Of a DNA stretch of 64,000 nucleotides, positions 1-7,029 are shown one piece after another. Numbering within the stretch: position 1 is the first letter of the stretch; each line of letters starts with the position of its first letter. The stretch is from a virus. The stretch spans positions 1 to 64,000 of IMG/VR virus record IMGVR_UViG_3300042301_004094; one strand, written 5' to 3'. Below the pieces are notes generated by a model. The model was not told the DNA's origin. It worked only from the letters and a program-made list of their open reading frames with translations, and did no database searches. Position numbers and translations under genes: made by a program.

Positions 1-76
1 GCTTCCAATAAGGGGCTTCAGCCGAACCGTAGTTCTCATGGATCTGAGCCGTAATTCTTACTAACGTGTCTTTCAT
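1..76 (-). CDS. Partial CDS, N-terminus only
   Basis: An open frame starts at ATG (position 76) and reads MKDTLVRITAQIHENYG... for 25 codons to the window edge without a stop. It follows a bipartite promoter copy at 101-125 and an A/T-rich leader ending AAAGGTT-ATG, as other genes here do. Too little remains to assign a function. Confidence 0.6.
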   Translation of the reverse strand, partial: MKDTLVRITAQIHENYGSAEAPYWK

Positions 77-100
77 AACCTTTATATCTTTAAGTACAAT

Positions 101-125
101 GTAAATATCGGAACAAAACCCTGCC
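101..125 (-). promoter_or_regulatory. Bipartite phage promoter (class I)
   Basis: On the minus strand: box GGCAGGG, nine bases, then GATATTTAC, about 25 nt before the start at 76. The box, spacing and A/T-rich element match about 18 other sites in the window. Confidence 0.65.
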
Positions 126-135
126 CAACCAACCG

Positions 136-291
136 TTACTTCACAAATCGGCCGTTACGCAAGTCACGCTTACGAACAACCCCACGTTTGTCGGCCACCG
201 TAACGATGAAACGATTTTTAAACATGTTGTAGAGAAACATCCCCCCAAAAGCCAAAAGTACGGCCGATCCTAAAATTTGAAATAATTCCAT
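136..291 (-). CDS. Small membrane protein (51 aa)
   Basis: ATG at 291, stop at 136. The protein begins MELFQILGSAVLLAFGG and has one hydrophobic segment at about residues 5-24, followed by a basic tail rich in K and R (KRGVVRKRDLRNGR). This predicts a single-pass inner-membrane protein with its basic end in the cytoplasm. No family recognised. It lies between the 69-aa gene and the partial gene at the window edge. Confidence 0.6.
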   Translation of the reverse strand: MELFQILGSAVLLAFGGMFLYNMFKNRFIVTVADKRGVVRKRDLRNGRFVK

Positions 292-315
292 TTATTATTT
301 GTGTTTAAGTGTAAA

Positions 316-525
316 TTACTTTTTTGTAAATACTGCCTGCATTTTGTCCAAACCATACCTTACTCCAGAATGAAAAATGAACAACAAATCAGTGTCTCTT
401 CTTAACTCAATTGAGATTTTCACCTGACCTGACTCATCTTCTTCCTGCAAAACAATGATTTGATCCCCTAATTCCTCTTGTAAATAAACAAGACGTTCTG
501 ATTGAATATAAATTTCTGCTTTCAT
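316..525 (-). CDS. Hypothetical protein (69 aa)
   Basis: Compact charged protein beginning MKAEIYIQSERLVYLQEEL, with alternating hydrophobic and charged residues suggesting a small alpha/beta fold. No catalytic motif seen and no family recognised. ATG at 525 follows the leader AATTAATAAGTT and a class I promoter at 547-571, which supports both start and strand. Confidence 0.7.
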   Translation of the reverse strand: MKAEIYIQSERLVYLQEELGDQIIVLQEEDESGQVKISIELRRDTDLLFIFHSGVRYGLDKMQAVFTKK

Positions 526-546
526 AACTTATTAATTTTTATTGAC

Positions 547-571
547 GTAAATGTACGAAGTGGGTTTTGCC
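547..571 (-). promoter_or_regulatory. Bipartite phage promoter (class I)
   Basis: Minus strand GGCAAAA, nine bases, TACATTTAC, upstream of the start at 525. The box is in the loop of a short inverted repeat, GTGGG...CCCAC. Confidence 0.7.
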
Positions 572-579
572 CCACCACA

Positions 580-735
580 CTAGAATGAAATGTAATCGAT
601 TGCTTTCTCACCTATCGACTTTCCATCTCTGGTGATCTCGTAATCAGGATCCATACCAGAAATCATGATATGAGCAATCAAATCACCAATACAGGTAAAT
701 TCGGCTCTGTAATAATCACATTTTAAACTATACAT
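580..735 (-). CDS. Hypothetical protein (51 aa)
   Basis: Reads from ATG at 735 to a TAG at 580. The product begins MYSLKCDYYRAEFTCIGDL and ends in an acidic/basic segment (YEITRDGKSIGEKAIDYISF). Predicted soluble; no family recognised. A class I promoter at 758-782 lies about 23 nt upstream, supporting expression of this short frame. Confidence 0.6.
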   Translation of the reverse strand: MYSLKCDYYRAEFTCIGDLIAHIMISGMDPDYEITRDGKSIGEKAIDYISF

Positions 736-757
736 ACGTTTTAATTTTTAGTACGTT

Positions 758-782
758 GTAAAGGTACAAAAAAAACTGTGAC
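758..782 (-). promoter_or_regulatory. Bipartite phage promoter (class I, divergent box)
   Basis: Minus strand GGTCACA, nine bases, TACCTTTAC, upstream of the 51-aa gene starting at 735. The upstream box is the least conserved of the set, but spacing and the TACnTTTAC element are kept. Confidence 0.5.
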
Positions 783-792
783 CGAACAAAAC

Positions 793-1443
793 CTATCGCC
801 TAGATGTTTTCGGACGGCCGCGGCGGCCTCCAGTGCGTGCCTTAACCAGTGCCTTTTGAGCCGCGCGTGAGGAAATCATTTCACTAGTGAGTGAAGGACG
901 TCCGCGCTTTCCTCCGGTGGAAGTTTTTGGTGTCTTTGGAGTGACACCAGAAGCGGGCCTTCCTCTCCGGCCTCCACTTCTTTCTGCACGCGCGACCTTC
1001 TCAAGTTCACGTGCGGCCTTCACCTCTGGATCAAGTGCTGGACGTCCCCTACGGGTGCCCTCGACCTTCTCCTTCTTCGGTTTTAAACCACGTTGCAGAT
1101 CACTGACGCGCTTACGCTCGGCTTTCTCATCACTGCGATTCATCATGTTAAGGGTGCGTCGGTGCTTAATCACGGACGGGTGTAAAATTACCTGATCCAG
1201 ATCAAAGCAACGACTAGCACCTCCCTCATCACGTACCTCATATCCACCACGGGGCCATCCTGGCTCACCTGGTTCGCGTTGTTTGATCAGTGAAAAAAAC
1301 ATACGCGTCTCATAAAAGTACGGTGCGGGTAAAACCCTATCACGTGGCTGAGGATTAGCTAGCTCAGGGAAAATATCAGCGTAGCGTTTCACAGTTCCTA
1401 TTTGGTCCTCACCAACCATAAACGGGGTTTCAATTATCTTCAT
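793..1443 (-). CDS. AT-hook DNA-binding protein (216 aa)
   Basis: Four AT-hook cores (R/K-R-G-R-P) lie near residues 131-135, 159-163, 179-183 and 207-211, spaced about 20-28 residues in a basic C-terminal half. AT-hooks bind the minor groove of AT-rich DNA, so the protein probably coats or bends DNA (inference). The N-terminal ~100 residues look like a separate folded domain that I do not recognise. The gene is clearly more GC-rich than the rest of the window, partly because GRP-rich coding uses GC codons. ATG at 1443 follows a class I promoter at 1462-1486 and an unusual non-coding stretch. Confidence 0.75.
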   Translation of the reverse strand: MKIIETPFMVGEDQIGTVKRYADIFPELANPQPRDRVLPAPYFYETRMFFSLIKQREPGEPGWPRGGYEVRDEGGASRCFDLDQVILHPSVIKHRRTLNMMNRSDEKAERKRVSDLQRGLKPKKEKVEGTRRGRPALDPEVKAARELEKVARAERSGGRRGRPASGVTPKTPKTSTGGKRGRPSLTSEMISSRAAQKALVKARTGGRRGRPKTSRR

Positions 1444-1461
1444 ATCTTAATTTTTATTGAC

Positions 1462-1486
1462 GTAAATGTACGACAAAAACTCTGCC
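1462..1486 (-). promoter_or_regulatory. Bipartite phage promoter (class I)
   Basis: Minus strand GGCAGAG, nine bases, TACATTTAC, 19 nt before the AT-hook gene start at 1443. Confidence 0.7.
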
Positions 1487-1913
1487 ACAACAACACCCTC
1501 CTGCAACAAAAACGTCACAAAAAACCGCGACAAAATTGCTACAAAAAACACCTAAAGGTACGAACACTTTGTGCAACAACCAAAAAAAGTTATGCAACAA
1601 AAAAGTGTAGTTGTGCGTCAAAAAAGGAATGGGGTTTGGGACAAAAAGTTCATAAAAAAAAGTTTGGATCGCGTGGAGAGAAAATGGGGTGGAACTCAAC
1701 ACCAAATCACCGTCACCAACCAACTCGTCACATACTATAACGAACCTAAACAAAACATTACGTGGATAAAAATCCGACTCGTTCCATACTATCCCTATTC
1801 CTCACCCATTATATAACCTACGCTATAAAAAACAGCGCAAATTCAACGCAAAAACAACGCAAAAAACGGCGGCCTCTACACAACAATATCACTCACCGTC
1901 TCCGTATCTCTCG
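1487..1913 (-). other. Non-coding region with strand-biased composition and iteron-like repeats
   Basis: About 430 nt without a convincing gene. The + strand is rich in A and C and poor in T, with many CAAAAA and GCAACAAAAA tracts. Near 1835-1868, CGCAAA recurs about every 11 nt (gcgcaaattcaa, cgcaaaaacaa, cgcaaaaaac). The open frames here are compositional and lack plausible proteins or leaders. It could be a replication origin, a long leader or a protein-binding array; the sequence alone does not decide. Confidence 0.4.
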
Positions 1914-2168
1914 CTATTTAACCATATCTTCAGGATAACATTGTAACAAAAATTTCTTATTGTACACGGTATCCCATGCTCGTCCGTCCAACGTACTCAC
2001 AGCAGCATAATGAGCCGCCATTAGTGATTTGCGCACGTGCATCCTAGCAAACTCAGTCATCAATTCCTCCGTGTTCATTATACCACCAAGTTGCTTGATT
2101 AGTTCTTTCGCCGTCACCGTCTCACCCGTATGCTGAGTATTCATTATCCTATTCATCATCGTCCTCAT
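1914..2168 (-). CDS. Hypothetical protein (up to 84 aa)
   Basis: Small helical protein; the body reads TAKELIKQLGGIMNTEELMT. No family recognised. The start is uncertain: in-frame ATGs at 2168, 2159, 2156 and 2144 all overlap or abut the end of the upstream gene (stop at 2149), so translation is probably coupled to it. The stop borders the long non-coding stretch. Confidence 0.6.
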   Translation of the reverse strand: MRTMMNRIMNTQHTGETVTAKELIKQLGGIMNTEELMTEFARMHVRKSLMAAHYAAVSTLDGRAWDTVYNKKFLLQCYPEDMVK

Positions 2169-2445
2169 CCCCTTTCATCATTTTAACCCGTTGCTGTTGT
2201 AGCCGTTGAATCTCTAGTTTCAAATCCTCGTTTCCCGAACGTGTTTTTAGTTCAATTACCTTTTTAGCCATCGAATCCATTTTACCGTTTTTATGTTCCC
2301 TAACCATATGATCCAGTACGTCCTTAACCATATCAATACCGTGTTTGGTTTGTGTATCAATATATCCTGGATATTCTACTGTGGCTTTTGAGTAGTTACC
2401 CTCATCATCCACCAATTTAATTTCAATGTGTTTCAACTTGCTCAT
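2149..2445 (-). CDS. Hypothetical coiled-coil protein (98 aa)
   Basis: Begins MSKLKHIEIKLVDDEGNY, then a beta-rich segment, then a helix (EDLKLEIQRLQQQRVKMM) with coiled-coil character, ending in acidic residues. I chose ATG at 2445 rather than 2478, because the longer start runs deep into the preceding gene. Overlaps its neighbours by about 20 nt on both sides, as expected in a compact operon. Function unknown. Confidence 0.6.
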   Translation of the reverse strand: MSKLKHIEIKLVDDEGNYSKATVEYPGYIDTQTKHGIDMVKDVLDHMVREHKNGKMDSMAKKVIELKTRSGNEDLKLEIQRLQQQRVKMMKGDEDDDE

Positions 2446-2629
2446 GGTTCGTGATTTTATATATGATTGTTCTATCAATTGGGTAACACGCTACTATCTC
2501 ACCTTGCTCCATTTTGAATAGATATATTCCATTCTCCACTGTGAATCCCTCCGCGTTGCATGTTGTTACATACGTTCCATTATTAACCGCCTTATTTCCC
2601 GTTATTATTTGTAGATGGAATGTTTTCAT
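2423..2629 (-). CDS. Hypothetical protein (68 aa)
   Basis: Predicted beta-rich soluble protein beginning MKTFHLQIITGNKAVNNGTY. Its 5' end overlaps the 56-aa membrane gene at 2592-2762 in another frame, and its 3' end overlaps the next gene. No motif or family recognised. Confidence 0.55.
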   Translation of the reverse strand: MKTFHLQIITGNKAVNNGTYVTTCNAEGFTVENGIYLFKMEQGEIVACYPIDRTIIYKITNHEQVETH

Positions 2630-2762
2630 TGTCTTGAAATAGTTTTAACTCGCTCTTGATTCGGTAAATGTAGAGCATCTGTGCTCCGATCATTCCCATT
2701 AGTATTAAGTACACTACTAGAATTAGGTTCCATTCTGTAATGAATCGTTTTATTCTTTCCAT
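2592..2762 (-). CDS. Small membrane protein (56 aa)
   Basis: Reads MERIKRFITEWNLILVVYLI onward with one long hydrophobic helix at about residues 12-32 and a charged, Asn-rich tail. The stop at 2592 lies inside the next gene. Its ATG (2760-2762) directly abuts the stop of the 70-aa gene ending at 2763, which supports translational coupling. Single-pass membrane protein, function unknown. Confidence 0.55.
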   Translation of the reverse strand: MERIKRFITEWNLILVVYLILMGMIGAQMLYIYRIKSELKLFQDNENIPSTNNNGK

Positions 2763-2975
2763 TTAATATTGTCTAATATGCTTGCTATATGCTTCTTCAA
2801 TCGTTTGCTCAAGTTGTCTGGCTACGTTAAACACGATCACTGATAATTCCTTTATATGCTCACTATACTCGTCATGTTTCTCATAGTTGATGCCCTTGAT
2901 TATCTGCATCTTATACCATTCCAACATTTCGTTGTAGCGATCATACATCGCCTTCATGTCTGCTATTGTTAGCAT
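2763..2975 (-). CDS. Hypothetical helical protein (70 aa)
   Basis: Almost entirely helical by composition (begins MLTIADMKAMYDRYNEMLEW), rich in E, K, Y and M. No signal peptide, membrane segment or known motif. Part of the run of small genes between 3.5 and 1.9 kb. Confidence 0.6.
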   Translation of the reverse strand: MLTIADMKAMYDRYNEMLEWYKMQIIKGINYEKHDEYSEHIKELSVIVFNVARQLEQTIEEAYSKHIRQY

Positions 2976-2998
2976 ATACTTCGTTTTAATATTCTATT

Positions 2999-3211
2999 CT
3001 ATTGATTTGGTCTTCTATAACTATTGAATGTGCTTTCGGTTGCTGTCCACTGTGACTTTCTCTTAAACGTTGGATCATAATTCTCTATACCCTTCAAATA
3101 CATTTCCTTCATTTGCTTCTGTTCCATCTCCAACGCTTCCTGAAATACACCTGATGGTAATGTTTCACCACGCTCAATGTATTGTTGTTTTAGGTATTCT
3201 ACTGCTGTCAT
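2999..3211 (-). CDS. Hypothetical protein (70 aa)
   Basis: Begins MTAVEYLKQQYIERGETLPS; a helix QEALEMEQKQMKEMY follows, a sequence style often seen in small phage proteins. C-terminus basic. No catalytic motif and no family recognised. The upstream membrane-protein gene ends 4 nt before its ATG. Confidence 0.6.
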   Translation of the reverse strand: MTAVEYLKQQYIERGETLPSGVFQEALEMEQKQMKEMYLKGIENYDPTFKRKSQWTATESTFNSYRRPNQ

Positions 3212-3215
3212 CTAT

Positions 3216-3461
3216 CTATAATTTTAAATACCATTTACTAATCATGTATAGTCCCTTACATAATCCAACTGCGATTAATACTGGTACTATCATGAACCAC
3301 ATTACTGAGAATCCGAAGTATGCTTGTTCATTGCTCTCCCAATCTTCATACCATCCATCTTTATTCCATTCGTCATAATCGAATCCGATTCGCTTTCCAA
3401 AGTATTTGAAGAACGTTAACGTTATTAAGAATCCAAGTGGGTATATTAGCATTAGTATCAT
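3216..3461 (-). CDS. Two-TM membrane protein (81 aa)
   Basis: Starts MILMLIYPLGFLITLTFF, a clear N-terminal hydrophobic segment. A polar acidic stretch follows (DYDEWNKDGWYEDWES), then a second segment (FGFSVMWFMIVPVLIAVG) and a short basic tail. Topology: two transmembrane helices joined by an acidic Trp-rich loop. Holin- or superinfection-exclusion-like roles are possible but unproven. Confidence 0.6.
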   Translation of the reverse strand: MILMLIYPLGFLITLTFFKYFGKRIGFDYDEWNKDGWYEDWESNEQAYFGFSVMWFMIVPVLIAVGLCKGLYMISKWYLKL

Positions 3462-3580
3462 CTATCCTTCGTTTTAATTACTTCGTTAATTGGGTACCAT
3501 GGAATGAATCTATTCATAGCGAATCGTATATACGTATTTAAGTATTGTGTGGTGTGGCCACCAACTTTTGTGGCTTAACT

Positions 3581-3865
3581 TTAGGGTGCTATTTCTAGTT
3601 TCTGTATTTGTTCTAGTAATTTAGTTACATCTTCTTCACTTAGATATCCAACAACATCTCCGTTAGCAACAGGATTGTCATAGTGAAGTTCTCCATTACT
3701 ATCTAATACCGCTAATTCATATAGACCGTTTTTACCACCATATGACATTGGACCTTTAACTACACTTGCTCCATACCCGTTATCAAACGAAATACGACTG
3801 ATTATACCTCCATATTCTGCTCCCATTGGGTGATCAATGAATTCTAGATCATTAAATGTTTTCAT
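3581..3865 (-). CDS. Hypothetical protein (94 aa)
   Basis: Soluble, Gly-rich N-terminal half (DHPMGAEYGGIISRISFDNG) that looks beta-sheet forming, then a C-terminal helix (EEDVTKLLEQIQKLE). No family recognised. The start overlaps the stop of the 54-aa gene upstream by 14 nt. The 119 nt between its stop side and the membrane-protein gene holds only a 19-codon frame that I do not call. Confidence 0.6.
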   Translation of the reverse strand: MKTFNDLEFIDHPMGAEYGGIISRISFDNGYGASVVKGPMSYGGKNGLYELAVLDSNGELHYDNPVANGDVVGYLSEEDVTKLLEQIQKLEIAP

Positions 3866-4016
3866 ATCTGAATTGTTTTTTAGGATGGAACGCTGCTCTA
3901 GCCTCGTCCAATCGTTTTAGGAATTGTCTATTCTTACTATCGCCCTTGTCCCATAGTGTTGATACACCATGCTTGCGAGCCCATTCTTCCAGTGTTAATT
4001 CGTTATTCGTCTTCAT
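3852..4016 (-). CDS. Small helical protein (54 aa)
   Basis: Reads MKTNNELTLEEWARKHGVST and continues as a basic helical peptide (RQFLKRLDEARAAFHPKK). The LTLEEWARKHGVS segment resembles the first helices of helix-turn-helix domains, but the frame is too short to be sure. It overlaps the next gene by 14 nt. Confidence 0.5.
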   Translation of the reverse strand: MKTNNELTLEEWARKHGVSTLWDKGDSKNRQFLKRLDEARAAFHPKKQFRYENI

Positions 4017-4025
4017 ATTATGAAT

Positions 4026-4901
4026 TTACGCTACTTGTTCTGCCTGTCCAATGTATCTATTGTAACGAGCCGTCTCATCAGCTTCTTGTCTCGCCTTATT
4101 ATTTGTTTCCCAGGCATATACGCTTTCAATGAATGAGTCGAAATAGTCATGTTTAACCTCGATATCACTCCATTGTTCATCACATGTTCTCTTAACCTGT
4201 AATGCTATTTTATTATACTTAGCAGGTCCAACTACTCTATAGACGTTTACATTTGTGTAATCCCACTTACCACGTCCTGTTTCTAATACGAGTGAATTTG
4301 GTGTTTCTACTAATTCATATTGATTGGTATCGTAATTAAATTTACAATGTAGGTAAGGCGATATGGTATGTTCGAATCCTGGTACTTTATATTCTTCACG
4401 TTTAGCAACGTGAATCTCTTGTTTAACTCTATTTATTTCTTGTTCCAACCTATAAAGTTCACTATTCAATTCCCAATATGGTTTGTAGATTTCTTTGTAT
4501 GCTGGTTTCCACTCGTTCTCTATATTGTCAATAATTAAAGCAATATGCTGCGCTACTTTACCTAATATAGTTAAGTAGTACATGTTAGTAGTATTTATTT
4601 TGGTATGGCTACTTCTGTAGTCAATATCATAATAAGCATCTTCATCTCTATAGCTATATTGTTTTCTAATATTAATAGCACTAGGCCATCTACCATCTTC
4701 TACTGGAACGATTTCTAATGTATTATCTGTGTATTTAACGTTATATGGACTTACACTTAATACGCTACTGAACCAATCATGAATAGATTGATTTAATCTA
4801 ACTAATGCGGGATTATACACTGTTGTTTCGTATTGTTCGAACTCGTTCTGCTTAACTGCGAACTGTGATGCGAGTGCATCTAAGATGATTTGCTTATTCA
4901 T
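4026..4901 (-). CDS. Hypothetical protein (291 aa)
   Basis: I place the start at ATG 4901 (MNKQIILDALASQF), directly after the conserved leader AATTAAAGGTT and a class I promoter at 4925-4949; the longer frame runs through the promoter. Predicted soluble, with a central long helix (around YRLEQEINRVKQEIHVAKRE) that could form a coiled coil. No recognisable family or catalytic motif. Confidence 0.7.
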   Translation of the reverse strand: MNKQIILDALASQFAVKQNEFEQYETTVYNPALVRLNQSIHDWFSSVLSVSPYNVKYTDNTLEIVPVEDGRWPSAINIRKQYSYRDEDAYYDIDYRSSHTKINTTNMYYLTILGKVAQHIALIIDNIENEWKPAYKEIYKPYWELNSELYRLEQEINRVKQEIHVAKREEYKVPGFEHTISPYLHCKFNYDTNQYELVETPNSLVLETGRGKWDYTNVNVYRVVGPAKYNKIALQVKRTCDEQWSDIEVKHDYFDSFIESVYAWETNNKARQEADETARYNRYIGQAEQVA

Positions 4902-4924
4902 AACCTTTAATTTTTTAGTACGAT

Positions 4925-4949
4925 GTGAATATACGAACGGAACCCTGCC
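4925..4949 (-). promoter_or_regulatory. Bipartite phage promoter (class I)
   Basis: Minus strand GGCAGGG, nine bases, TATATTCAC, 24 nt upstream of the 291-aa gene. It lies directly behind a terminator hairpin. Confidence 0.7.
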
Positions 4950-4952
4950 AAC

Positions 4953-4977
4953 CAATAAGAAAGCGCCTATTGGCGCT
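4953..4977 (-). terminator. Rho-independent terminator
   Basis: Minus strand AGCGCC-AATA-GGCGCT followed by TTCTTATT. The six-bp perfect stem contains the stop codon of the upstream gene, and the next promoter starts 4 nt later. Confidence 0.6.
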
Positions 4978-5560
4978 CCTTAATTAGTTTTAAAGCATTC
5001 GAGTCGAAACACAACTCACTAAATTCACCTGCAGTGATATTTTCAGTATCATTTACTGCTACCTTATAGCTTTCAATCTTACCTGTTTTAAGGTTAACTA
5101 ATGCTACTTGATTTGATACACGACCACCTATTAGGAGGTAACGATTACCATCTTCATGTTTATATCTGTTACCTACTTTATGAGTAGCGAAATACTCAGG
5201 GAATTGTAGTTTGATTTGCTCTTTTAGTTCTTTAAGAGCAGCAATCATTGATGCTGATAATTCCATACTGTTTAAATTAAAATATTCTGGGTTGTGGGTT
5301 TGTGGTTCATTTACATTTGAAATATACTCCTTTGCATCTACAGGAATGAAATATGATTGGAATTCACCTACTGGTACAGCAATGTTAACTCCACGACCTG
5401 ATGCTTTTTCCATAACATAATAGCCTGTAAATTCATGTTCGTCGTGTTCAGTACTCCATTTGAATTTTTGACCTGATCTGCAGCGATCGTTATATTGGTC
5501 TGTAAATCCTTTGTAACATTCGTAAGTAACGCCGTGATGTGGTTTGATTTTTGTGCTCAT
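4967..5560 (-). CDS. Hypothetical protein (197 aa)
   Basis: Begins MSTKIKPHHGVTYECYKGFT. Predicted soluble with mixed alpha/beta content. The C-terminal half (VGNRYKHEDGNRYLLIGGRV) resembles a small beta-barrel that might bind nucleic acid or substrate, but no family is recognised. The stop codon lies inside a terminator hairpin, so this is a single-gene transcript from the promoter at 5590-5614. Confidence 0.65.
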   Translation of the reverse strand: MSTKIKPHHGVTYECYKGFTDQYNDRCRSGQKFKWSTEHDEHEFTGYYVMEKASGRGVNIAVPVGEFQSYFIPVDAKEYISNVNEPQTHNPEYFNLNSMELSASMIAALKELKEQIKLQFPEYFATHKVGNRYKHEDGNRYLLIGGRVSNQVALVNLKTGKIESYKVAVNDTENITAGEFSELCFDSNALKLIKERQ

Positions 5561-5589
5561 AACTTTTATTTTTTATTTATTTGTGTAAT

Positions 5590-5614
5590 GTAAATATACG
5601 AACCTTACTCTGCC
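5590..5614 (-). promoter_or_regulatory. Bipartite phage promoter (class I)
   Basis: Minus strand GGCAGAG, nine bases, TATATTTAC, 30 nt before the start at 5560. It overlaps the last codons of the preceding gene. Confidence 0.7.
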
Positions 5615-6180
5615 AAGAACAATCTATTGTAATTGTAGAAGGCAACTGGATTTTCCTCAACTATTAATTCATAGTTATCTATGACGTGCTCATAAATAAC
5701 ATTTAATGGTTCATTAATCACTTCACCTACTAATTTAGAGAAATAATTATTAGATACATTTACTGTATCTTGGGATATACCTGGTAAGCCACAATATAAT
5801 GCTTCGCTTACTTCACTAATGAACATACCACTATAAAATCCATTTAATTGATGTTCACTCATGAATTGATCAGCATTACACCATATTGCAATACATTCTT
5901 TATCTCTCAGTAATGGTACTGTTGAACTATCAATAGCATAAGTATGGTTAAATCGTTGTGGATATATAGATGATTTAGCATCACTAAACATACCTACAGC
6001 AAATAATCCACTAGGCGAGCCATGTCCCATCATTATGATGCGATCATGTTCTTTAATTAGTTGTGTTAATTGATCTTTACTAACCCCACCATTAACAATA
6101 ATGGCGTCGTTAATGTTACTATATATCGGCTTTAAAAAGTCCGTTGTTGGATCCGATGGGTGAATAATTAAATTTTTCAT
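5605..6180 (-). CDS. Caspase-like (clan CD) protein, putative (191 aa)
   Basis: Two short motifs in the right order suggest a caspase/CHAT-type fold: DRIIMMGHGSPSGLF (His53 after a hydrophobic strand) and CIAIWCNADQF (Cys101 after a hydrophobic strand). In caspase-like peptidases the HG histidine and a cysteine after the next strand form the catalytic dyad. The rest is a mixed alpha/beta domain with no signal peptide, so it would act in the cytoplasm. I infer a cysteine peptidase or a degenerate relative; substrate unknown. The start at 6180 lies 3 nt after the promoter element, suggesting a leaderless mRNA. Confidence 0.5.
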   Translation of the reverse strand: MKNLIIHPSDPTTDFLKPIYSNINDAIIVNGGVSKDQLTQLIKEHDRIIMMGHGSPSGLFAVGMFSDAKSSIYPQRFNHTYAIDSSTVPLLRDKECIAIWCNADQFMSEHQLNGFYSGMFISEVSEALYCGLPGISQDTVNVSNNYFSKLVGEVINEPLNVIYEHVIDNYELIVEENPVAFYNYNRLFLAE

Positions 6181-6183
6181 GAC

Positions 6184-6208
6184 ATAAAGATAGGCAAATT
6201 ACTTTGCC
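6184..6208 (-). promoter_or_regulatory. Bipartite phage promoter (class I)
   Basis: Minus strand GGCAAAG, nine bases, TATCTTTAT, ending 3 nt before the ATG at 6180. GGCAAA also pairs with TTTGCC in the spacer. Confidence 0.65.
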
Positions 6209-6217
6209 CATCCACAT

Positions 6218-6367
6218 TTAATTCATTATTCCTATTATGTTTCGCCTCCACCACTTTGCAAAGCGAGTATTGGGATTTTTAGTTGATACTGATTCTCCAA
6301 CTACTAACCCTATTGTAAATAGTGCTGATAGTAAACACAATAATATTAAAATTTTAAATAATGCCAT
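6218..6367 (-). CDS. Small membrane protein (49 aa)
   Basis: Starts MALFKILILLCLLSALFTIG: one hydrophobic helix covering residues 3-23, followed by a basic, Trp-containing tail (RFAKWWRRNIIG). Probably a single-pass membrane protein with its tail in the cytoplasm, or an uncleaved signal anchor. Function unknown. Lies directly downstream of the acidic 71-aa gene. Confidence 0.55.
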   Translation of the reverse strand: MALFKILILLCLLSALFTIGLVVGESVSTKNPNTRFAKWWRRNIIGIMN

Positions 6368-6376
6368 TACTATAGT

Positions 6377-6592
6377 TTAATAATTGTCATCATAATCATC
6401 ATCATTATTCATAAAGTCTTCATCAAGTGAAGATTCGGAATAAATCAATTCCCCTAGGTCATCTAGTTCTTCATAATACGATTCTAAAGTATAAATGAAT
6501 TCTTCTAGATCAAAGTTATCAGGGTGGCCATTATGATTTAACTCATTGTTTGCTACTAGGATTAGCTCCTTTAAGACATCTTTAATTTCCAT
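6377..6592 (-). CDS. Acidic small protein (71 aa)
   Basis: Begins MEIKDVLKELILVANNELNH and ends in a run of Asp, Asn and Tyr. Strongly acidic and helical; small acidic phage proteins often mimic DNA or bind host enzymes, but nothing here shows a target. Two nt separate it from the upstream 144-aa gene, so they are probably co-transcribed. Confidence 0.6.
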   Translation of the reverse strand: MEIKDVLKELILVANNELNHNGHPDNFDLEEFIYTLESYYEELDDLGELIYSESSLDEDFMNNDDDYDDNY

Positions 6593-6594
6593 TT

Positions 6595-7029
6595 TTAATT
6601 TTGTTTTTTCTTGCTATAAATATGTTGATAAAATTCTAACAATGTACCATCAAATTGAAGCATTTCTTCTTCTAGTTCTTCTTTTTCCATTCTAAATTCA
6701 ATCCAGAAATCTTTATACATTGCCTCTAATATTTGAGCTTCTTCTCGCTCAAAATCTACAGTTAGTCTGCGTATACGTTCACTATGTAAACCTCTCAATT
6801 CATGTACTAATGCTATATCTGTTACATCTTTGATTGCGTCGTTTTCTAATTTCCTCTCCCACATTAACCACCAATGATAATCACTTATTTCATAATCACC
6901 ATTTTTAATTTTGCTTTCAAGTGGTTGGTATTTATGAAGTGGACTTTTACTATTTTTAAAACGCCTCCACCAATAATACGGATTGTATTTTGTTGGAGTG
7001 TAGGTTGCTATACGTTGACTTAATTCCAT
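6595..7029 (-). CDS. Hypothetical helical protein (144 aa)
   Basis: N-terminus basic and aromatic (TKYNPYYWWRRFKNSK), followed by long amphipathic helices (DFEREEAQILEAMYKDF; MEKEELEEEMLQFDG). Likely a soluble helical-bundle protein. Its ATG overlaps the stop of the SWIM-type protein by about 10 nt, linking their translation. No family recognised. Confidence 0.6.
   Translation of the reverse strand: MELSQRIATYTPTKYNPYYWWRRFKNSKSPLHKYQPLESKIKNGDYEISDYHWWLMWERKLENDAIKDVTDIALVHELRGLHSERIRRLTVDFEREEAQILEAMYKDFWIEFRMEKEELEEEMLQFDGTLLEFYQHIYSKKKQN

Noticed and set aside
887-1195. + strand frame of 102 aa opposite the AT-hook gene
   Set aside because: It is the antisense shadow of a GC-rich coding region; no promoter or leader on that strand.
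1402-1816. Overlapping frames on both strands in the A/C-rich region
   Set aside because: Composition-driven; they lack leaders, known motifs and consistent hydrophobic patterns.
3462-3580. A 19-codon frame (MNRFIPWYPINE...)
   Set aside because: Too short to support and with no adjacent promoter.
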